A DNA stretch of 64,000 nucleotides from Eledone cirrhosa (GCA_964016885.1 OZ024740.1:296789204-296853203); one strand, 5' to 3'. Numbered from the stretch's first letter, positions 25,781 through 39,739 are shown. The notes: generated by a model not told the origin, from the letters alone. A program made the numbers and translations.

Positions 25781-26877
25781 TACATATATATATATATATG
25801 TGTGTGTATGTATGCATATATATATATGTGTGTGTGTCTGTATGTATGTATGTGTATGTGTATGTGTGTGTATGTATGTATGTATGTGGATAAGGGAGCT
25901 TATAGATAGGGCAACACACGCTGTCTTTTCGTGGGTTAAGTTTTTAACTAATTTTTGTATTTTGAAACATCAAAATACAACAATTTTTTGGTCACTGGAC
26001 TCGGGAATGTCATGACAGAAGTTTGTGGAAGTTACACAAATATTTTCGTATATTTTACCAGGGCAATCCTTATTTATATTTTACATTTTACATTTACTTA
26101 CATCTCAATATAACATGGCTAAAAAAATTCAAATTTTGCTAAGAGAAGAAAACAGACAAATGAACTAGATACATCTCACTGCCCCCCTCCACCACAATTA
26201 CGTCTACACTCTCTCCCTACCACCACATTTACATTTACACAGGTCATTACCCTATCTAGACTAAAGTTACCGACCTGTTATCCAACACTCAACTCTGTGT
26301 TGAATGTGTGTGTGTATATATATATATATGTGTGTATGTATATGTGTGTATATACATGACTCAGTCAAACAACCTGATTTCAACCCAAATAACTACAACA
26401 ACAACGGCACTAATGTTTACAGCAACAACAGCTTCAGAATGAATTGAATTGAACATTTACAACAACCACAGCGGCATCAAACGATAAGAAAAAACAACAA
26501 AAAACAAAAAAAACTCAAAATATCAAAACATACACACACAACACAACAACAACATCAACTGCCACCAACATCACCACCACCAGCGACCGGGCCTTAAGAA
26601 AACAACAACTTTAATAATAATAATTGTTCTGCTTTCGTGCATTACTGGTGCTCTCTTTTGTTGACTCCGTGGGGATGAAAGGCAAGGTTGACCTCGGCGG
26701 GATTTGAGCTCAGAGAGTGGAGAGCCATTGCTTCATGCTGTAAAACAATTATAATAATACTGAACTGTAACACGAACGGCTTCAACTATACGAACTCTTG
26801 AAAGTCAACAGTTGACATAATCTTGTAATCTTGTATCAGTAAGACGGTAATATATATTTATATATATATATATATAT
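23588..26877 (+). repeat. Macrosatellite unit 6
   Basis: 3290 bp. It matches unit 7 at a constant offset of 3290 bp with no visible difference over more than 2.5 kb. The start is AAATTAGCGAGAATCG followed by CTTCTGAGATGTGTAGC, which combines the two start variants. Confidence 0.94.
24525..24828 (+). pseudogene. Truncated Tx1-like LINE piece, unit 6
   Basis: Open frame from TTG at 24533. Variants QAVTALCQPGT and VEGMSDD are shared only with unit 7. Confidence 0.85.
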
Positions 26878-29012
26878 AAATTAGCGAGAATCGTATTTCG
26901 GCTTAGGAATTAACTAAAAACAACTTCTGAGATGTGTAGCAAGCGCTCAATGATTCAGATGAACCAGAGCTACAACATACGTTAAAGGCCAAACACACTG
27001 AGACGATGGTTAAACAATCATCCTCACTGCCGTAAAAACGACCAAGTAATTCGTGTCAAACCAATAAAAATATATGTGATTGAAAATTTACCCAGGCCCC
27101 TGGATGATTGGTAAAATCCAGCATTTGGGTTTCTGCGACTTCTAAATCAAGTACTGTCCGCTTACACAACTAATGTTAGGCTTCTGGTAAGATGTTTGAA
27201 CAAGGAAGCCACTTTTTCAACATGTATTATTTCGAGTGCTAATTTAAGGAATGACCGTTACCGACGCCTCGTTGGGCTCGGCAAGGGAGGCAATCCTTAT
27301 TTTAGGCGGATGAATTCAGTATGTGTATAAAATTGCAAGAATGCAAAACATCACATATATGTGTGTGTGTGTAAGTGAGTAGCGTGTGTGTGTTTGTTTG
27401 TATGTATGAGTGCTGGTGTCTGCGCGCGTATGTATGTGTGTGTGTGCGCGTGTGTGTATATCGTAGGTATAAGTGTCAATAAGTGAGTTTTTTTGTTTTT
27501 TTATGCGCGGGGACAGAAATAATCGGACTGGATGCCCGATCACGCAGTTAAACCACTGGGAGTGAGGAGCCCCTAGCCCTTGTCAGGGCATTCTTCTAGG
27601 AGAAGGCATCTCAGGAAACTGGGTTAATTCCGACATAAAACCTGCGGCTCAGTAGTTACCGGTGATGTTGATCTTTTCTTCTTTTCGGGTTATAGCTACT
27701 GTCGCTCAGGGAGTGGGTTTGGCTCAGGGCACAGTCTTTCCTCACTTTAAAAATATTCGTCACGCACAGGCATTGCACGATTGCATTAATTAATAATTAT
27801 TAATAGTGTAATACTGGTCTCCTTGACGGAGCTGCAGTCCTGGGTCAGAAAAAGACCGAGGGATAGCGCTTGGAAACTGGAATATCTTCAGGCGGTCACT
27901 GCCCTCTGCCAGCCGGGCACCAGTATCGGTGGAACATCCACCTCGGCGTTCTATAGAGGACTAGTAGAGGGGATGAGCGACGACGTTCTCGGAGAGATCC
28001 TGGGCGTCGAAGAAGATCAGCTGTTTGCTCTCTTCCGGAGAACTTTCAGCCCAGGGCCTATGGATAACTTCCAAAAATCCCTGGCCTGTCAGTGTTACCG
28101 GGGAGCGCTGCCAGTTCTTTTTTTCTCTTTATTTATAACTAGCAGTGTATCCCGGCATTGCATGGGTAATAGCACCTCCAATGAGAAACCTTTATTTGTG
28201 AGTGCCTGTTAAAAACTCACGAAAATATACTGATAGGAAAGTTGTTTTATTTTGAGAAAATTAAGAAGTTGAAAGTACAATTTAACTGTCTACGTGCATT
28301 GTTCATGGCAATATTCTTGAGCCCCTTCTTTTCATACTCCTCTGTTTGGGCCTTTTGGAGTAAATGTGAAAGAGAAATTCACAGGTTAAGTTGGCAGAAG
28401 ATTCTAGTGTCATAGCAGTAAGGCGTAGGCTACTTACCTCAAAAATTCATTCGCACTCTTTCCACTAAGTTACTCTTTCTCTCTATCCCTCTCAATGCAG
28501 TCCCTTGCGAATTTCTCACGTAGGCCTGGTGTAGGTTTGCACCCAATCCATCTACCCGATGCACATGTGCGCTTTGTATGGCTTTTGGAGGAAGGAGTGA
28601 CCAGCAGTACGTTGTCCGGTATTATTACGAAAAGGTATAGCAGAGAATCACGTGTGAACTAAAGGCACGGGAGGAAACTGCTTACCTCGAAGATTCATCC
28701 GCCATCGTTCTTGTCAATACTCCGTTTAGTTGGTATTTGTTGGTCTACAGTTAAATGAATGGCGCACAAAGGGTCAATGTTTATTGGCAAGAAGTTTTTT
28801 TAATAATTGTTTCTACTTTAGGCACAAGGCGAGCAATTAACCAGTACATTACTGGTACTTTATTTCATCGACCCCGTAAGGATGAAAGGCAAAGTTAACC
28901 TCGGCGGGATTTGAACTCAGACTGTAAAGGGACGTAACTATGCTAGAAAGCATTGCGTCCAACCCTCTACCGATACTGTAATAAAAGACGGGTTAAAGCG
29001 ATCAATAACGTA

Positions 29013-29070
<58 letters not shown>

Positions 29071-30172
29071 TACATATATATATATATATGTGTGTGTATG
29101 TATGCATATATATATATGTGTGTGTGTCTGTATGTATGTATGTGTATGTGTATGTGTGTGTATGTATGTATGTATGTGGATAAGGGAGCTTATAGATAGG
29201 GCAACACACGCTGTCTTTTCGTGGGTTAAGTTTTTAACTAATTTTTGTATTTTGAAACATCAAAATACAACAATTTTTTGGTCACTGGACTCGGGAATGT
29301 CATGACAGAAGTTTGTGGAAGTTACACAAATATTTTCGTATATTTTACCAGGGCAATCCTTATTTATATTTTACATTTTACATTTACTTACATCTCAATA
29401 TAACATGGCTAAAAAAATTCAAATTTTGCTAAGAGAAGAAAACAGACAAATGAACTAGATACATCTCACTGCCTCCCTCCACCTCAATTACGTCTACACT
29501 CTCTCCCTACCACCACATTTACATTTACACAGGTCATTACCCTATCTAGACTAAAGTTACCGACCTGTTATCCAACACTCAACTCTGTGTTTAATGTGTG
29601 TGTGTATATATATATATATATATGTGTGTATGTATATGTGTGTATATACATCACTCAGTCAAACAACCTGATTTCAACCCAAATATCTACAACAACAACA
29701 CCGGCACTAATATTTACAGCAACAACAGCTTCAGAATGAATTGAAATGAACATTTACAACAACCACAGCGGCATCAAACGATAAGAAAAAACAACAAAAA
29801 ACAAAAAAACTCAAAATAACAAAACATACACACACAACACAACAACAACATCAACTGCCACCACCATCACCACCACCAGCGACCGGGCCTTAAGAAAACA
29901 ACAACTTTAATAATAATAATTGTTCTGCTTTCGTGCATTACTGGTGCTCTCTTTTGTTGACTCCGTGGGGATGAAAGGCAAGGTTGACATCGGCGGGATT
30001 TGAGCTCAGAGCGTGGAGAGCCATTGCTTTATGCTGTAAAGCAATTATAATAATACTGAACTGTAACACGAACGGCTTCAACTATACGAACTCTTGAAAG
30101 TCAACAGTTGACATAATCTTGTAATCTTGTATCAGTAATGACGGTAATATATATTTATATATATATATATAT
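26878..30172 (+). repeat. Macrosatellite unit 7
   Basis: Near-perfect copy of unit 6 up to about 29470. Differences then appear (CTGCCTCCCTCCACC against CTGCCCCCCTCCACC, then a longer TA/TG tract). Confidence 0.94.
27815..28118 (+). pseudogene. Truncated Tx1-like LINE piece, unit 7
   Basis: Identical in translation to the unit 6 fragment, exactly 3290 bp downstream. Confidence 0.85.
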
Positions 30173-32305
30173 AAATTAGCGAGAATCGTATTTCGGCTTA
30201 GGAATTAACTAAAAACAACTTCTGAGATGTGTAGCAAGCGCTCAATGATTCAGATGAACCAGAGCTACAACATACGTTAAAGGCCAAACACACTAAGACG
30301 ATGGTTAAACAATCATCCTCACTGCCATAAAAACGGCCAAGTAATTCGGGTCAAACCAATAAAAATATATGTGATTGAAAATTTACCCAGACCCCTGGAT
30401 GATTGGTAAAATCCATCATTTGGGTTTCTGCGACTTCTAAATCAAGTACTGTCCGCTTACACAAATAATGTTAGGCTTCTGGTAAGATGTTTGAACAAGG
30501 AAGCCACTTTTTCAACATGTATTAGTTCGAGTGCTAATTTAAGGAACGACCGTTACCGACGCCTCGTGGGGATCGGCAAGGGAGGCAATCCTTATTTTAG
30601 GCGGATGAATTCAGTATGTGTATAAAATTGCAAGAATGCAAAACATCACATATATGTGTGTGTGTGTAAGTGAGTAGCGTGTGTGTGTTTGTTTGTATGT
30701 ATGAGTGCTGGTGTCTGCGCGCGTATGTATGTGTGTGTGTGCGCGTGTGTGTATATCGTAGGTATAAGTGTCAATAAGTGAGTTTTTTTGTTTTTTTATG
30801 CGTGGGGACAGAAATAATCGGACTGGATGCCCGATCACGCAGTTAAACCACTGGGAGTGAGGAACCCCTAGCCCTTGTCAGGGCATTCTTCTAGGAGAAG
30901 GAATCTCAGGAAACTGGGTTAATTCCGACATAAAACCTGCGGCTCAATAGTTACCGATGATGTTGATCTTTTCTTCTTTTCGGGTTATAGCTACTGTCGC
31001 TCAGGGAGTGGGTTTGGCTCAGTGCACAGTCTTTCCTCACTTTAAAAATATTCGTCACGCACAGGCATTGCACGATTGCATTAATTAATAATTATTAATA
31101 GTGTATTACTGGTCTCCTTGACGGAGCTGCAGTCCTGGGTCAGAAAAAGACCGAGCGATAGCGCTTGGAAACTGGAATATCTTCAGGCGCTCACTGCCCT
31201 TTGCCAGCTGGGAACCAGTATCGGTGGAACATCCACCTCGGCGTTCTATAGAGGACTAGTGGAGGGGAAGAGCGACGACGTTCTCGGAGAGATCCTGGGC
31301 GTCGAAGATCAGCTCTTTGCTCTCTTCCGGAGAACTTTCAGCCCAGGGCCTATGGATAACTTCCAAAAATCCCTGGCCTGTCAGTGCTACCGGGGAGCGC
31401 TGCCAGTTCTTTTTTTCTCTTTATTTATAACTAGCAGTGTATCCCGGCATTGCATGGGTAATAGCACCTCCAATGAGAAACCTTTATTTGTGAGTGCCTG
31501 TTAAAAACTCACGAAAATATACTGATAGGAAAGTTGTTTTATTTGGAGACAATTAAGAAGTTGAAAGTACAATTTAGCTGTCTACGTGCATTGTTCATAG
31601 CAATATTCTTGAGCCCCTTCTTTTCATACTCCTCTGTTTTGGCCTTTTGGAGTAAATGTGAAAGAGAAATTCACAGGTTAAGTTGGCAGAAGATTCCAGT
31701 GTCATAGCAGTAAGGCGTAGGCTACTTACCTCAAAAGTTCATTCGCACTCTTTCCACTAAGTTACTCTTTCTCTCTATCCCTCTCGATGCAGTCCCTTGC
31801 GAATTTCTCACGTAGGCCTGGTGTAGATTTTCACCCGATCCATCTACCCGATGCACATGTCCGCTTTGTATGGCTTTTGGAGGAAGGAGTGACCAGCAGT
31901 ACGTTGTTCGGTATTATTACGAAAAGGTGTAGCAGAGAATCACGTGTGAACTAACAGCACGGGGGGAAACTGCTTACCTCGAAGATTCATACGCCATCGT
32001 TCTTGTCAATTCTCCGTTTAGTTGGTATTTGTTGGTCTACAGTTAAATGAATGGCGCACAAAGGGTCAATGTTTATTGGCAAGAAGTTTTTTAATAATTG
32101 TTTCTACTTTAGGCACAAGGCGAGCAATTAACCAGTACATTACTGGTACTTTATTTCATCGACGCCGTAAGGATGAAAGGCAAAGTTAACCTCGGCGGGA
32201 TTTGAACTCAGACTGTAAAGGGACGTAACTATGCTAGAAAGCATTGCGTCCAACCCTCTACAGATACTGTAATAAAAGACGGGTTAAAGCGATCAATAAT
32301 GTATC

Positions 32306-32351
<46 letters not shown>

Positions 32352-32863
32352 GATACATATATATATATATATGTGTGTGTATGTATGCATATATATATAT
32401 GTGTGTGTGTCTGTATGTATGTATGTGTATGTGTATGTATGTATGTATGTGGATAAGGGAGCTTATAGATAGGACAACACACGCTGTCTTTTCGTGGGTT
32501 AAGTTTTTAACTAATTTTTGTATTTTGAAACATCAAAATACAACAATTTTTTGGTCACTGGACTCGGGAATGTCATGACAGAAGTTTGTGGAAGTTACAC
32601 AAATATTTTCGTATATTTTACCAGGGCAATCCTTATTTATATTTTACATTTTACATTTACTTACATCTCAATATAACATGGCTAAAAAAAATTCAAATTT
32701 TGCAAAGAAAAGAAAACTGAACTACATGCATCTCATTGCCCCCCCCCCCCCCCCGCCACCATGATTACGTGTACACTCTCTCCCTACCACCACATTTACA
32801 TTTACACACCCTATCTAGACTAAAGTTACCGACCTGTTGTCCAACACTCTACTCTGTGTCGAA

Positions 32864-32906
<43 letters not shown>

Positions 32907-33422
32907 ATGTATATGTGTGTATATACATCACTCAGTCAAACAACCTGATTTCAACCCAAATATCTACAACAACAACACCGGCACTAATGTTTACAGCAAC
33001 AACAGCTTCAGAATGAATTGAAATGAACATTTACAACAACCATAGCGGCATCAGCGATAAGAAAAAACAACAAAAAACAAAAAAACTCAAAATATCAAAA
33101 CACACACACACAACACAACAACAACATCAACTGCCACCAACATCACCACCACCAGCGACCGGGCCTTAAGAAAACAACAACTTTAATAATAATAATTGTT
33201 CTACTTTCGTGCATTACTGGTGCTCTCTTTTGTTGACTCCGTGGGGATGAAAGGCAAGGTTGACCTCGGCGGAATTTGAGCTCAGAGAGTGGAGAGCCAT
33301 TGCTTTATGCTGTAAAACAATTATAATAATACTGAACTGTAACACGAACGGCTTCAACTATACGAACTCTTGAAAGTCAACAGTTGACATAATCTTGTAA
33401 TCTTGTATCAGTAATGACGGTA

Positions 33423-33458
<36 letters not shown>
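30173..33458 (+). repeat. Macrosatellite unit 8
   Basis: Complete unit. It has a C homopolymer at 32739-32754 in the A/C-rich part and MPGT-like changes only in the non-LINE portion. Confidence 0.93.
31110..31409 (+). pseudogene. Truncated Tx1-like LINE piece, unit 8
   Basis: Same fragment with an in-frame 3-bp deletion (GVEDQL instead of GVEEDQL) and the substitution RKRPSDS. The frame stays open. Confidence 0.85.
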
Positions 33459-33459
<1 letters not shown>

Positions 33460-34395
33460 AATTAACGAGATTCGTATTTCGGATTAGGAATTAACGAAAA
33501 ACAACTTCTGAGATGTGTAGCAAGCGCTCAATGATTCAGATGAACCAGTGCTACAACATACGTTAAAGGCCAAACACACTGAGACGATGGTTAAACAATC
33601 ATCCTAACTGCCATAAAAACGACCAAGTAATTCGTGTCAAACCAATAAAAATATATGTGATTGAAAATTTACCCAGATCCCTGGATGGTTGGTAAAATCC
33701 AGCATTTGGGTTTCTGCGACTTCTAAATCAAGTACTGTCCGCTTACACAAATAATGTTAGGCTTCTGGTAAGATGTTTGAACAAGGAGGCACTTTTTCAA
33801 CAGGTTTTAGTTCGAGTGCTAATTTAAGGAATGACCGTTACCGACGCCACGTGCGACTCGGCAAGGCAGGCAATCCTTATTTTAGGCGGATGAATTCAGT
33901 ATGTGTATAAAATTGCAAGAATGCAAAACATCACATATATGTGTGTGTGTGTAAGTGAGTAGCGTGTGTGTGTTTGTTTGTATGTATGAGTTCTGGTGTC
34001 TGCGCGCGTATGTATGTGTGTGTGTGCACGTGTGTGTATCTCGTAGGTATAAGTGTCAATAAGTGAGTTTTTTTGTTTTTTTTATGCGCGGGGACAGAAA
34101 TAATCGGACTGGATGCCCGATCGCACAGTTAAACCACTGCGAGTGAGGAACCCCTAGCCCCTGTCAGGGCATTCTTCTAGGAGAAGGCATCTCAGGAAAC
34201 TGGGTTAATTCCGACATAAAACATGCGGCTCAGTAGTTACCGATGATGTTGATCTTTTCTTCTTTTGGGGTTATAGCTACTGTCGCTCAGGGAGTCGGTT
34301 TGGCTCAGTGCACAGTCTTTCCTCACTTTAAAAATATTCGTCACGCACAGGCATTGCACGATTGCATTGATTAATAATTATTAATAGTGTATTAC

Positions 34396-34698
34396 TGGCC
34401 TCCTTGACGGAGCTGCAGTCCTGGGTCAGAAAAAGACCGAGGGATAGCGCTTGGAAACTGGAATATCTTCAGGCGCTCACTGTCCTCTGCCAGTTGGGCA
34501 CCAGTATCGGTGGAACATCCACCTCGGCGTTCTATAGAGGACTAGTGGAGGGGAAGAGCGACGACGTTCTCGGAGAGATCCTGGGCGTCGAAGAAGATCA
34601 GCTCTTTGCTCTCTTCCGGAGAACTTTCAGCCCAGGGCCTATGGATAACTTCCAAAAATCCCTGGCCTGGCAGTGCTACCGGGGAGCGCTGCCAGTTC
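34396..34698 (+). pseudogene. Truncated Tx1-like LINE piece, unit 9
   Basis: Same fragment, open from TTG at 34404, with QALTVLCQLGT and LAWQC variants. Confidence 0.85.
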
Positions 34699-35592
34699 TT
34701 TTTTTCTCTTTATTTATAACTAGCAGTGTATCCCGGCATTGCATGGGTAATAGCACCTCCAATGAGAAACCTTTATTTGTGAGTGCCTGTTAAAAACTCA
34801 TGAAAATATACCGACAGGAAAGTTGTTTTATTTGGAGAAAATTAAGAAGTTGAAAGTACAATTTAGCTGTCTACGTGCATTGTTCATAGCAATATTCTTG
34901 AGCCCTTCTTTTCATACTCCTCTGTTTTGGCCTTTCGGAGTAAATGTGTAAGAGAAATTCACAGGTTAAGTTGGCAGAAGATTCCATGGTCATAGCAGTA
35001 AGGCGTAGGCTACTTACCTCAAAAGTTCATTCGCATTCTTTCCACTAAGTTACTGTTTCTCTCTATCCCTCTCGATGCAGTCCCTTGCGAATTTCTCACG
35101 TAGGACTGGTGTAGATTTGCACCCAATCCATCTACCCGATGCACATGTCCGCTTTGTATGGCTTTTGGAGGAAGGAGTGACCAGCAGTACGTTTTTCGGT
35201 ATTATTACGAAAAGGTGTAGCAGAGAATCACGTGTGAACTAACAGCACGGGAGGAAACTGCTTACCTCGAAGATTCATCCGCCATCGTTCTTGTCAATAC
35301 TCCGTTTAGTTGGTATTTGTTGGTCTACAGTTAAATGAATGGCGCACAAAGGGTCAATGTTTATTGGCAAGAAGTTTTTTTAATAATTGTTTCTACTTGA
35401 GGCACAAGGCGAGCAATTAACCAGTACATTACTGGTACTTTATTTCATCGACCCCGTAAGGATGAAAGGCAAAGTTAACCTCGGCGGGATTTGAATTCAG
35501 ACTGTAAAGGGACGTAACTATGCTAGAAAGCATGGCGTCCAACCCTCTACCGATACTGTAATAGAAGACGGGTTAAAGCGATCAATAATGTA

Positions 35593-35627
<35 letters not shown>

Positions 35628-35630
<3 letters not shown>

Positions 35631-35744
35631 ACCCAGTAAGACCCCGACAGTTGAGCTCAAGCCGTTTCGACGGCTAATTCTGGACGTCCAGAATTAGCCG
35701 TCGAAACGGCTTGAGCTCAGCTGTCGGGGTCTTACTGGTTCCTA
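35628..35744. repeat. Palindrome with 58-bp arms inserted in a TA tract
   Basis: The arms mirror each other around GGACGTCC (centre 35685/35686) with only one or two mismatches (GACAGTTGAG against the GACAGCTGAG expected from CTCAGCTGTC). It is flanked by 80 bp of unrelated sequence and then TA again. It is probably a fold-back element or two inverted fragments of a retroelement end. Confidence 0.9.
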
Positions 35745-35821
35745 TTACCCACTCTACTATCTCAAGTATTGAGTACTTTGGTGCGTTATGGTCCACCTGG
35801 TTCCTTACCACATTTCCTTCG

Positions 35822-35860
<39 letters not shown>

Positions 35861-36360
35861 TACATATATATGTGTGTGTATGTATGTATATATATATGTG
35901 TGTGTGTCTGTATGTATGTATGTGTATGTGTATGTATGTATGTATGTGGATAAGGGAGCTTATAGATAGGACAACACACGCTGTCTTTTCGTGGGGTAAG
36001 TTTTTAATTAATTTTTGTATTCTGAAACATCAAAATACAACAATTTTTTGGTCACTGGACTCGGGAATGTCATGACAGAAGTTTGTGGAAGTTGCACAAA
36101 TATTTTCGTATATTTTACCAGGGCAATCCTTATTTATATTTTACATTTTACATTTACTTACATCTCAATATAACATGGCTAAAAAAATTCAAATTTTGCA
36201 AAGAGAAGAAAACTGAACTACATGCATCTCACTGCACACCCCCCCCCCCCCGCCACCACAATTACGTGTACACTCTCTCCCTACCACCACATTTACATTT
36301 ACACACCCTATCTAGACTAAAGTTACCGACCTGTTGTTCAACACTCTACTCTGTGTTGAA

Positions 36361-36391
<31 letters not shown>

Positions 36392-36912
36392 GTGTATGTA
36401 TATGTGTGTATATACATCACTCAGTCAAACAACCTGATTTCAACCCAAATATCTACAACAACAACACCGGCACTGATGTTTACAGCAACAACAGCTTCAG
36501 AATGAATTGAAATGAACATTTACAACAACCACAGCGGCATCAAACGATAAGAAAAAACAACAAAAAACAAAAAAACTCAAAATATCAAAACACACACACA
36601 CAACACAACAACAACATCAACTGCCACCACCATCACCACCACCAGCGACCGGGCCTTAAGAAAACAACAAATTTAATAATAATAATTGTTCTGCTTTTGT
36701 GCATTACTGGTGCTCTCTTTTGTTGACTCCGTGGGGATGAAAGGCAAGGTTGACCTCGGCGGGATTTGAGCTCAGAGAGTGGAGAGCCATTGCTTTATGC
36801 TGTAAAACAATTATAATAATACTGAACTGTAACACGAACGGCTTCAACTATACGAACTCTTGAAAGTCAACAGTTGACATAATCTTGTAATCTTGTATCA
36901 GTAATGACGGTA

Positions 36913-36947
<35 letters not shown>

Positions 36948-37863
36948 TAAATTAACGAGATTCGTATTTCGGATTAGGAATTAACGAAAAACAACTTCTG
37001 AGATGTGTGGCAAGCGCTCAATGATTCAGATGAACCAGTGCTACAACATACGTTAAAGGCCAAACACACTGAGACGATGGTTAAACAATCATCCTCACTG
37101 CCATAAAAACGACCAAGTAATTCGGGTCAAACCAATAAAAATATATGTGATTGAAAATTTACCCAGACCCCTGGATGATTTGTAAAATCCAGCATTTGGG
37201 TTTCTGCGACTTCTAAATCAAGTACTGTCCGCTTACACAAATGATGTTAGGCTTCTGGTATGATGTTTGAATAAGGAAGCCACTTTTTCAACAGGTTTTA
37301 GTTCGAGTGCTAATTTAAGGAATGACCGTTACCGACGCCACGTGGGGCTCGGCAAGGGAGGCAATCCTTATTTTAGGCGGATGAATTCAGTATGTGTATA
37401 AAATTGCAAGAATGCAAAACATCACATATATGTGTGTGTGTGTAAGTGAGTAGCGTGTGTGTGTTTGTTTGTATGTATGAGTGCTGGTGTCTGCGCGCGT
37501 ATGTATGTGTGTGTGTGCGCGTGTGTGTATATCGTAGGTATAAGTGTCAATAAGTGAGTTTTTTTGTTTTTTATGCGTGGGGACAGAAATAAACGGACTG
37601 GATGCCCGATCGCGCAGTTAAACCACTGGGAGTGAGGAACCCCTAGCCCTTGTCAGGGCATTCTTCTAGGAGAAGGCATCTCAGGAAACTGGGTTAATTC
37701 CGACATAAAACCTGCGGCTCAATAGTTACCGATGATGTTGATCTTTTCTTCTTTTCGGGTTATAGCTACTGTCGCTCAGGGAGTGGGTTTGGCTCAGTGC
37801 ACAGTCTTTCTTCACTTTAAAAATATTCGTCACGCACAGGCATTGCACGATTGCATTAATTAA

Positions 37864-38049
37864 TTGTTTCTACTTTTGGCACAAGGCCAGCAATTACCCA
37901 GTGCATTACTGGTACTTTATTTTATCGACCCCGTAAGGATGAAAGGCAAAGTCAACCTCGGCGGGATTTGAACTCAGATCGTAAAGGGACGTAACTATGC
38001 TGGAAAGCATGGCGTCCGACCCTCTACCGATACTGCCAATCCACCGCCC
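37864..38049 (-). mobile_element. Inserted tRNA-derived SINE in unit 10
   Basis: Interrupts the TTAATTAATAATTATTAATAG stretch that is intact in the other units. On the minus strand it begins GGGCGGTGGATTGGCAGTAT (A-box-like TGGCAGTATCGG), has a B-box-like GTTCAAATCCC, and ends near CAAAAGTAGAAACAA. It is more complete than fragment a in each unit, including the 5' GGGCGGTGG head. Confidence 0.85.
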
Positions 38050-38064
38050 TTAATAGTGTATTAC

Positions 38065-38367
38065 TGGTCTCCTTGACGGAGCTGCAGTCCTGGATCAGAA
38101 AAAGACCGAGGGATAGCGCTTGGAAACTGGAATATCTTCAGGCGCTCACTGCCCTTTGCCAGCTGGGCACCAGTATCGGTGGAACATCCACCTCGGCGTT
38201 CTATAGAGGACTAGTGGAGGGGAAGAACGACGACGTTCTCGGAGAGATCCTGGGCGTCGAAGAAGATCAGCTGTTTGCTCTCTTCCGGAGAACTTTCAGC
38301 CCAGGGCCTATGGATAACTTCCAAAAATCCCTGGCCTGTCAGTGCTACCGGGGAGCGCTGCCAGTTC
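38065..38367 (+). pseudogene. Truncated Tx1-like LINE piece, unit 10
   Basis: Same fragment, open from TTG at 38073, with RKN in place of GKS at VEGKNDD. The frame runs on to 38543 because of the downstream deletion, not because of coding constraint. Confidence 0.82.
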
Positions 38368-38972
38368 TTTTTTTCTCTTTATTTATAACTAGCAGTGTAT
38401 CCCGGCATTGCATGGGTAATAGCACCTCCAATGAGAAACCTTTATTTGTGAGTGCCTTTATTTGTAGCTGTCTACGTGCATTGTTCATAGCAATATTCTT
38501 GAGCCCCTTCTTTTCATACCCCTGTTTTGGCCTTTTGGAATAAATGTGAAAGAGAAATTCACAGGTTAAGTTGGCAGAAGATTCCATGGTCATAGCAGTA
38601 AGGCGTAGGCTACTTACCTCAAAAGTTCATTCGCACTCTTTCCACTAAGTTACTCTTTCTCTCTATCCCTCTCGATGCAGTCCTTTACAAATTTCTCACG
38701 TAGGCCTGGTGTAGATTTTCACCCAATCCATCTACCCGATGCACATGTCCGCTTTGTATGGCTTTTGGAGGAAGGAGTGACCAGCAGTACGTTGTTCGGT
38801 ATTATTACGAAAAGGTGTAGCAGAGAATCACGTGTGAACTAACAGCACGGGAGGAAACTGCTTACCTCGAAGATTCATCCGCCATCGTTCTTGTCAATTC
38901 TCCGTTTAGTTGGTATTTGTTGGTCTACAGTTAGATGAATGCCGCACAAAGGGTTAATGTTTATTGGCAAGA

Positions 38973-39209
38973 AATGCAACTGGGCTGGCTTGCCTCGCTT
39001 ATATTATATATTAAAATAACAGATTAAAGTTTAAGCATAGAATCGCTGCTTTCACCCTTAACGGGGTCATCTGAAACTAAAAAAATCAATCTGTGAACGC
39101 AGAAGTAAATATTTCGAAAAACGTTGCCACCGAAGGAAAACAGGAAGACGATACTTTGGTTCGTGAAGACGTTCCCTGGCAATGAAGGGAAATAGCAAAC
39201 ATAATACGT
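38973..39209. other. Unassigned sequence at the array edge
   Basis: About 240 bp between the broken unit 10 and the Helitron-like end. No gene or known repeat is recognised; it may be the body of the Helitron-like copy. Confidence 0.4.
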
Positions 39210-39485
39210 CATCAATGTTCGTCAGAATGTCGTAATGCAGACAGATAGGCATACAGACAGATATTATAAGAGTGCGACGGAGATGGATAACCGGCGCCTA
39301 ACACCCATCTAACAACAGAAAATTGAAAAATAAAAGCTGCAGTTAATATCTTTAGACCGCAAGGAATATATAAATGCAAGTTTAAGAATATATAAATACA
39401 ATCGGAGTAGAAATGTGGATTTGTATAGACTTTACAAAAATGAGGACACGCACACGGATGACTACAGTTTTCTATATATAGATTA
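39210..39485 (-). repeat. Helitron-like 5' end, left copy
   Basis: Reverse complement of 43594-43865, with shared blocks TCTATACAAATCCA, TTTATATATTCCTTG, AACTGCAGCTTTTATTTTTC and ATAATATCTGTCTGTATG. On the minus strand it starts TCTATATATAGAAAACTG, like the TC-starting AT-rich 5' ends common in Helitrons. That class assignment is tentative. The body would point left, toward the end of the array. Confidence 0.55.
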
Positions 39486-39739
39486 TTAGTTGTAGTTATA
39501 TTAATTAATTATTAATTCATTTGTATGTAAGCAAAGTATTATGTAATCTCTCACACTAAAAAAGGGTAAAAATTAATAAAATATATATTTCTAAGAAACA
39601 GCAAATATATTTTCCCCATAGCTATAGTGACAACTAGTGAGGCAGTCTACTATCTAAACAGCTGCTTGACAACATATCACAGATTTTGAGTTTACTCTTA
39701 CCAGTTATCTCATTATTTTGCAGCGTGAAGTTTGAAAAC

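Larger units (their letters stand above)
33459..36948 (+). repeat. Macrosatellite unit 9 with palindrome insert
   Basis: Complete unit with the AAATTAACGAGATTCG start. Its main TA tract is split by a palindrome and about 80 bp of extra DNA (35628-35824), making it about 3.49 kb. Confidence 0.92.
36949..38972 (+). repeat. Macrosatellite unit 10, partial (end of array)
   Basis: Unit homology runs to TTTATTGGCAAGAA and stops at about 38972, losing SINE a and everything after it. The unit also carries a separate SINE insertion (37864-38049) and a deletion of about 100 bp after GTGAGTGCC (38456). Confidence 0.92.
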
